The notes under the pieces: model-generated
What the model saw: the letters and a program-made list of their open reading frames with translations, nothing else
What the model was told of the DNA's origin: nothing
Databases searched by the model: none
Part shown: in pieces, positions 24,101 to 26,061 of the stretch
Layout of the letters: every line of letters begins with the position of its first letter
How positions within the stretch are numbered: position 1 is the first letter of the stretch
Origin: Lunatibacter sp035460985
Lineage (GTDB): Bacteria > Bacteroidota > Bacteroidia > Cytophagales > Cyclobacteriaceae
DNA length: 26,061 bases
Assembly (NCBI GenBank): GCA_035460985.1
Contig: DATHWC010000276.1
Location: 1 to 26,061 of the forward strand
Reading direction: 5' to 3'
Program-made: the position numbers and the translations under genes

Positions 24101-25260
24101 GTGAGGTGGATTTCCTAGTAGATGTTGGGCCTTTGGAGAATGGTTTTCATCAATTGAAAATTCTGGTAAAGGATACGGGAATCGGTATTCCAAAGGAAAA
24201 AACGGAGCATATTTTTGAGCGGTTTTATCAAGTTGAATCTACTTCCACCCGCTCTTATGAGGGCACCGGGATAGGTCTTTCGTTGGTACATGAGCTTGTA
24301 AGGTTGCTAGAAGGAGATGTTTCAGTGAAAAGTGAACCCGGCAAGGGCTCAGTTTTTGAAATGACCCTGCCGCTAAAGCCTGCCTCTGCATCGTACATTC
24401 GCTTGAACAAAATCGAAGGCACGTTGGAACTGACACCGGAGTCGGTTATCCATACCCCCTATTCCACCATTAATGGATTTTTCAACCCCCCTAGATCCAG
24501 TCGGCCTCTCGTCCTGGTAGTTGAAGACAATCCAGAAATGCGGCAGTATATAGGGGAGAGCCTCAATGGTGAATACCGGATATCGGAAGCTGAAAACGGC
24601 AAAACAGGGGTTGAAAAGGCAGTGGAATTGATGCCCGACCTCATACTCAGCGATGTGATGATGCCGGAGCTGGACGGGGTGTCTCTTTCCGACCAGCTTA
24701 AAAAGGATGAAAGGACTAGCCATATTCCCATTATCCTGTTGACCGCCCGAGCGGACGAGGACAGTAAATTGGATGGGTTGGAAACTGGGGCAGACGATTA
24801 CCTCACCAAACCCTTTCAGGTGGAAGAGTTGCTGCTCAGGATAAAAAATCTTATTACATCCAGAAAGAGGTTAAGGGAGAAATACAGTAGAAGTTTTTCC
24901 TTGGAGCCATCTGAAATCACGGTTACCTCCACCGATGAGCGCCTGCTGACTCGTCTTCTTTCCATCATGGAAGATAACCTTTCCAATCCGGAGTTTGATG
25001 TGGAAAGATTGAGCAGAGAAATCGGCATGAGCAGGGTAAACCTGCACAGGAAACTCAAGGCACTTATCGACCAGGCCCCTACCGAATTCATAAGGACCTT
25101 CCGCTTGAAAAGAGCGGCCTATTTGTTGAGCAAAAATTACGGGAATATTAGTGAAGTGGCCTTCAACCTGGGATTTAACAGCCTCACTTATTTTAGCCGT
25201 TCCTTCAAGCAGTATTATGGGGTAACCCCTTCCGAATTTGTTCAGGAAGCAAAGAGATAA
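21112..25260 (+). CDS. Hybrid two-component system sensor-regulator (HTCS)
   Basis: This 1382-residue protein carries a whole signalling chain. It has a signal peptide (1-21), a periplasmic pair of seven-bladed propellers made of Reg_prop repeats (about 25-735; recurring GFIWIGTQDGLNRFD, GLSHNNV), a Y_Y_Y domain (about 750-805) and one membrane helix (about 814-836). The cytosolic part has HisKA with His871 in ISHEFRTPL, HATPase with N-box NLLSNAFKF (984), DTGIGIPKE (about 1021) and GTGIGLSLV (about 1051), a receiver with Asp1181 in LSDVMMPELDG and Lys in TKPF, and an AraC-type DNA-binding domain (about 1278-1382). HTCS proteins bind oligosaccharides in the periplasm and turn on adjacent degradation genes. 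Likely targets are the receptor gene upstream and the sugar dehydrogenase downstream, an inference from position. All key residues are present. Confidence 0.96.
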   Translation: MIRFWNISLILVAVFPGIGMGQHDNISFNHLTINDGLSHNNVVSIIQDKKGFIWIGTQDGLNRFDGYSFKEYQYSYKDTSSLSKNPIRVLYEDSQGFIWVGTSGGGLNRFDPWSETFSHITLSLTSPLGEETAITTVTLVEDRFGYLWAGTMEGLFSIDLTSFEVINVPLGEATNTAINKVYLDSEGSLWVGTFDHGLFKIRLKENGNIHSERLKQWKHDENNEESLGSNTVMSIIEDHKGFLWIAHINGLDQWDKKSDGFTHYCHDPEDSTSISTNYLSSSMAEDALGNLWVSSSQGLNRLGPDRKHFRRYYHDPNDPNSLSSNEILPILIDKTGGIWIGTINGGINRILQTTQPFDHYKNDPENPFSLKSNHVRVILEDSEEVVWVGTEGGGLNKLDRKKDTFYHYLNDPHNPKSLMTNNVSALLEDSNGVFWIGYAGGNYFKKAGGLSVMDREKGAFTHIPIQASETTGGADREVLTIFEDSDGFIWLGTQNGLKKINPITRKIEHFFARNKKENKISDGQCLSIFEDRSGYLWIGTGSIALNRMNRKTGEINYYSQDFINPNSISSHSVRHIQEDSIGNLWLATYGGGLCHFDFEREIFTAYTIEDGLPGNTINRIEIDAVGNLWLSTNKGICRFNPITKEILTFDASDGLQSNQFATGHLNLGSSFKGKDGRLYFGGINGLNAFYPEQIKVNEKIPPIVITEFRVFDQPLSGWKENEEEGITLAHQQKFISFEFSALNFINSHKNQYAYKLENFDEDWNYSSTRRYASYTNLNPGNYVFRVKGSNNDGIWNETGTSMAITILPPWWRTWWAYSLYFALGILTLLVMRKAVVNRERLKGDLKLQMMEAEKMHELDRTKSAFFANISHEFRTPLTLISGTVEKLKNKDEDLSKRDKDYGLIHRNASKLHQLINQLLDLSKLEAGKLKVDEHPGEIISFLRRCAGSFVSLSESKQITYKIEMDESPVYVYFDTEKLEKIISNLLSNAFKFTPKGGEVDFLVDVGPLENGFHQLKILVKDTGIGIPKEKTEHIFERFYQVESTSTRSYEGTGIGLSLVHELVRLLEGDVSVKSEPGKGSVFEMTLPLKPASASYIRLNKIEGTLELTPESVIHTPYSTINGFFNPPRSSRPLVLVVEDNPEMRQYIGESLNGEYRISEAENGKTGVEKAVELMPDLILSDVMMPELDGVSLSDQLKKDERTSHIPIILLTARADEDSKLDGLETGADDYLTKPFQVEELLLRIKNLITSRKRLREKYSRSFSLEPSEITVTSTDERLLTRLLSIMEDNLSNPEFDVERLSREIGMSRVNLHRKLKALIDQAPTEFIRTFRLKRAAYLLSKNYGNISEVAFNLGFNSLTYFSRSFKQYYGVTPSEFVQEAKR

Positions 25261-25854
25261 AGATACTGTCACTTTTTTCGACTTCAGCATAGGCGTTCTT
25301 TGAATCCATCTTCAAGTCCACTAATTTACAAATCCTCGATGATCGTCCTGCTTAAATATAGCTCCTGACCATCCATTTTTGCCATTTTTTTGCCCTCCCG
25401 AAAAAACAGGACGGCTTAATACAAAAATTACAACTTTTGAAACCATTGTACTAAAGATAGTTTGATCATGTCTTGGCTCTGTTGGGTGCCCCAGCTTTTA
25501 TTGGTGGAATATTGGATTCAATTGACCCAACAAAAACAACATAAGAGATTAAGCAATCGGAAGGAGGCAACGAAAATGGCCCAATAGCGAGCGATCCCTA
25601 ATTTTATTTCATAATGAGAGCCATTACTCCCAACAATTCTCACTCTATAGGTGACAAAAAGCTCTATACTGCCATAATTGAGTCTTTGTCCGAGCCTAGC
25701 AAACAATTTCTAATTATGTGCTTAACGATGCAAATTGCATTCGACTCGCAAACGAAATCATCATCAATTGGTTATCGTTATTACCGCAATGTTACCATTG
25801 CATCCAATGCGCTTAAAGACCTTAATGTGAATTTTTCGGAGGTGAATTTAATGA
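25261..25854. other. Gene-poor gap between HTCS and sugar dehydrogenase genes
   Basis: This stretch of 594 bases holds repeat copy B in its first half. In the second half a plus-strand frame (25614-25868, 84 codons) runs into the end of the dehydrogenase gene. It has no family resemblance I can name, and I regard it as probably not a gene. No strong terminator hairpin is seen between the convergent genes. Confidence 0.5.
25394..25590 (+). repeat. Diverged direct repeat, copy B (downstream of the HTCS gene)
   Basis: This is the counterpart of copy A at 18255-18483. Block 1 (about 25394-25455) carries the dyad TACAA-N12-TTGTA at 25429-25450 around CTTTTGAAACCA. Block 2 (25539-25590) matches AAGAGATT through CCAATA. 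Unlike copy A, no receptor gene follows; instead a convergent dehydrogenase gene lies downstream. This suggests that a gene set once following this copy has been lost, or that the segment moves or duplicates on its own. Confidence 0.5.
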
Positions 25855-26061
25855 TTATTCTACCGTAAGACGATGAATTTTTCCATCAAAACCGCATACC
25901 AGCAGTTCATTGTTTTGATCAACCCCAAAAGAGGAAATACCGATTGGAGCTTGAAGTAGTTCGGTGTTGACGGGATTATTCATATCGGTGACATCCAGTG
26001 ACCATATACGCCCCGAGACAAAATCACCATAGATATATTGGCCCTGTATCTGGGGAATGTT
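25855..26061 (-). CDS. PQQ-type sugar dehydrogenase (glucose/sorbosone dehydrogenase family), C-terminal part
   Basis: The last 68 residues and the TAA stop (25857-25855) are visible; the gene enters from the right edge. The text reads QYIYGDFVSGRIWSLDVTDM, then APIGISSFGVDQNNELLVCG and FDGKIHRLTVE, the closing blade of the six-bladed propeller in soluble PQQ-dependent aldose or sorbosone dehydrogenases (YliI-like). Such enzymes oxidise sugars in the periplasm. Catalytic and PQQ-binding residues are outside the window, so activity is not shown. It is convergent with the HTCS gene. A frameshifted relative of this end is at 17867-18150. Confidence 0.72.
   Translation of the reverse strand, partial: NIPQIQGQYIYGDFVSGRIWSLDVTDMNNPVNTELLQAPIGISSFGVDQNNELLVCGFDGKIHRLTVE

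Noticed and set aside
25614..25868. 84-codon plus-strand frame between the HTCS and dehydrogenase genes
   Set aside because: It has no recognisable family features, overlaps the end of the dehydrogenase gene and lies in a gap with signs of decay; too weak to call.

Overview
The window looks like chromosomal DNA of a Bacteroidota bacterium, probably a marine or polysaccharide-degrading member of the Cytophagales. The clues are outer-membrane beta-barrel proteins of the TonB-dependent type, a hybrid two-component system (HTCS) with a propeller sensor, a BlaI / M56-TonB regulatory pair, several promoters with the Bacteroidota -7 motif TAnnTTTG, and a sulfatase joined to a GH78 alpha-L-rhamnosidase. 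The genus is inferred from gene content only.

Left part (1-3110, all minus strand): the start of a P-type cation ATPase that runs off the window, a secreted alpha/beta-hydrolase esterase 36 bases upstream of it, and an M56 peptidase-TonB protein in an operon with a BlaI/MecI repressor. The blaI promoter can be read in detail: a TTG -33 element, 20 bases, then TATATTTG, with a perfect 16-base palindrome filling the spacer and a second imperfect copy over the -33 element. This predicts autoregulation.

Carbohydrate part (3258-12586): a secreted DUF5107-TPR protein, a small DUF6364/PIN toxin-antitoxin pair starting 3 bases after it, a convergent 1167-residue sulfatase-GH78 fusion, and a divergent AbgT-family transporter. 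The fusion predicts a substrate with sulfated alpha-L-rhamnose, such as ulvan or a related algal polysaccharide.

Decaying part (12587-16863): two intact genes, a Cys-rich four-helix-bundle copper protein and a SulP anion transporter, lie among four damaged genes. These are a serine hydrolase stump, a DUF2784-like membrane gene with one nonsense codon, the 3' end of a TonB-dependent receptor with a frameshift, and a TraR/DksA zinc-finger gene with a frameshift, a nonsense codon and a lost zinc ligand. A hexapeptide acetyltransferase gene follows on the minus strand.

Right part (17867-26061): an intact outer-membrane beta-barrel receptor and a 1382-residue HTCS lie between two related copies of the 3' end of a PQQ-type sugar dehydrogenase gene (a frameshifted remnant on the left, an open copy running off the right edge) and between two diverged copies of a non-coding segment that share a TACAA-N12-TTGTA dyad. 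The simplest reading is a family of repeated dehydrogenase-receptor-sensor modules, one of which is partly lost. No rRNA, tRNA, CRISPR array or intact insertion sequence was seen.
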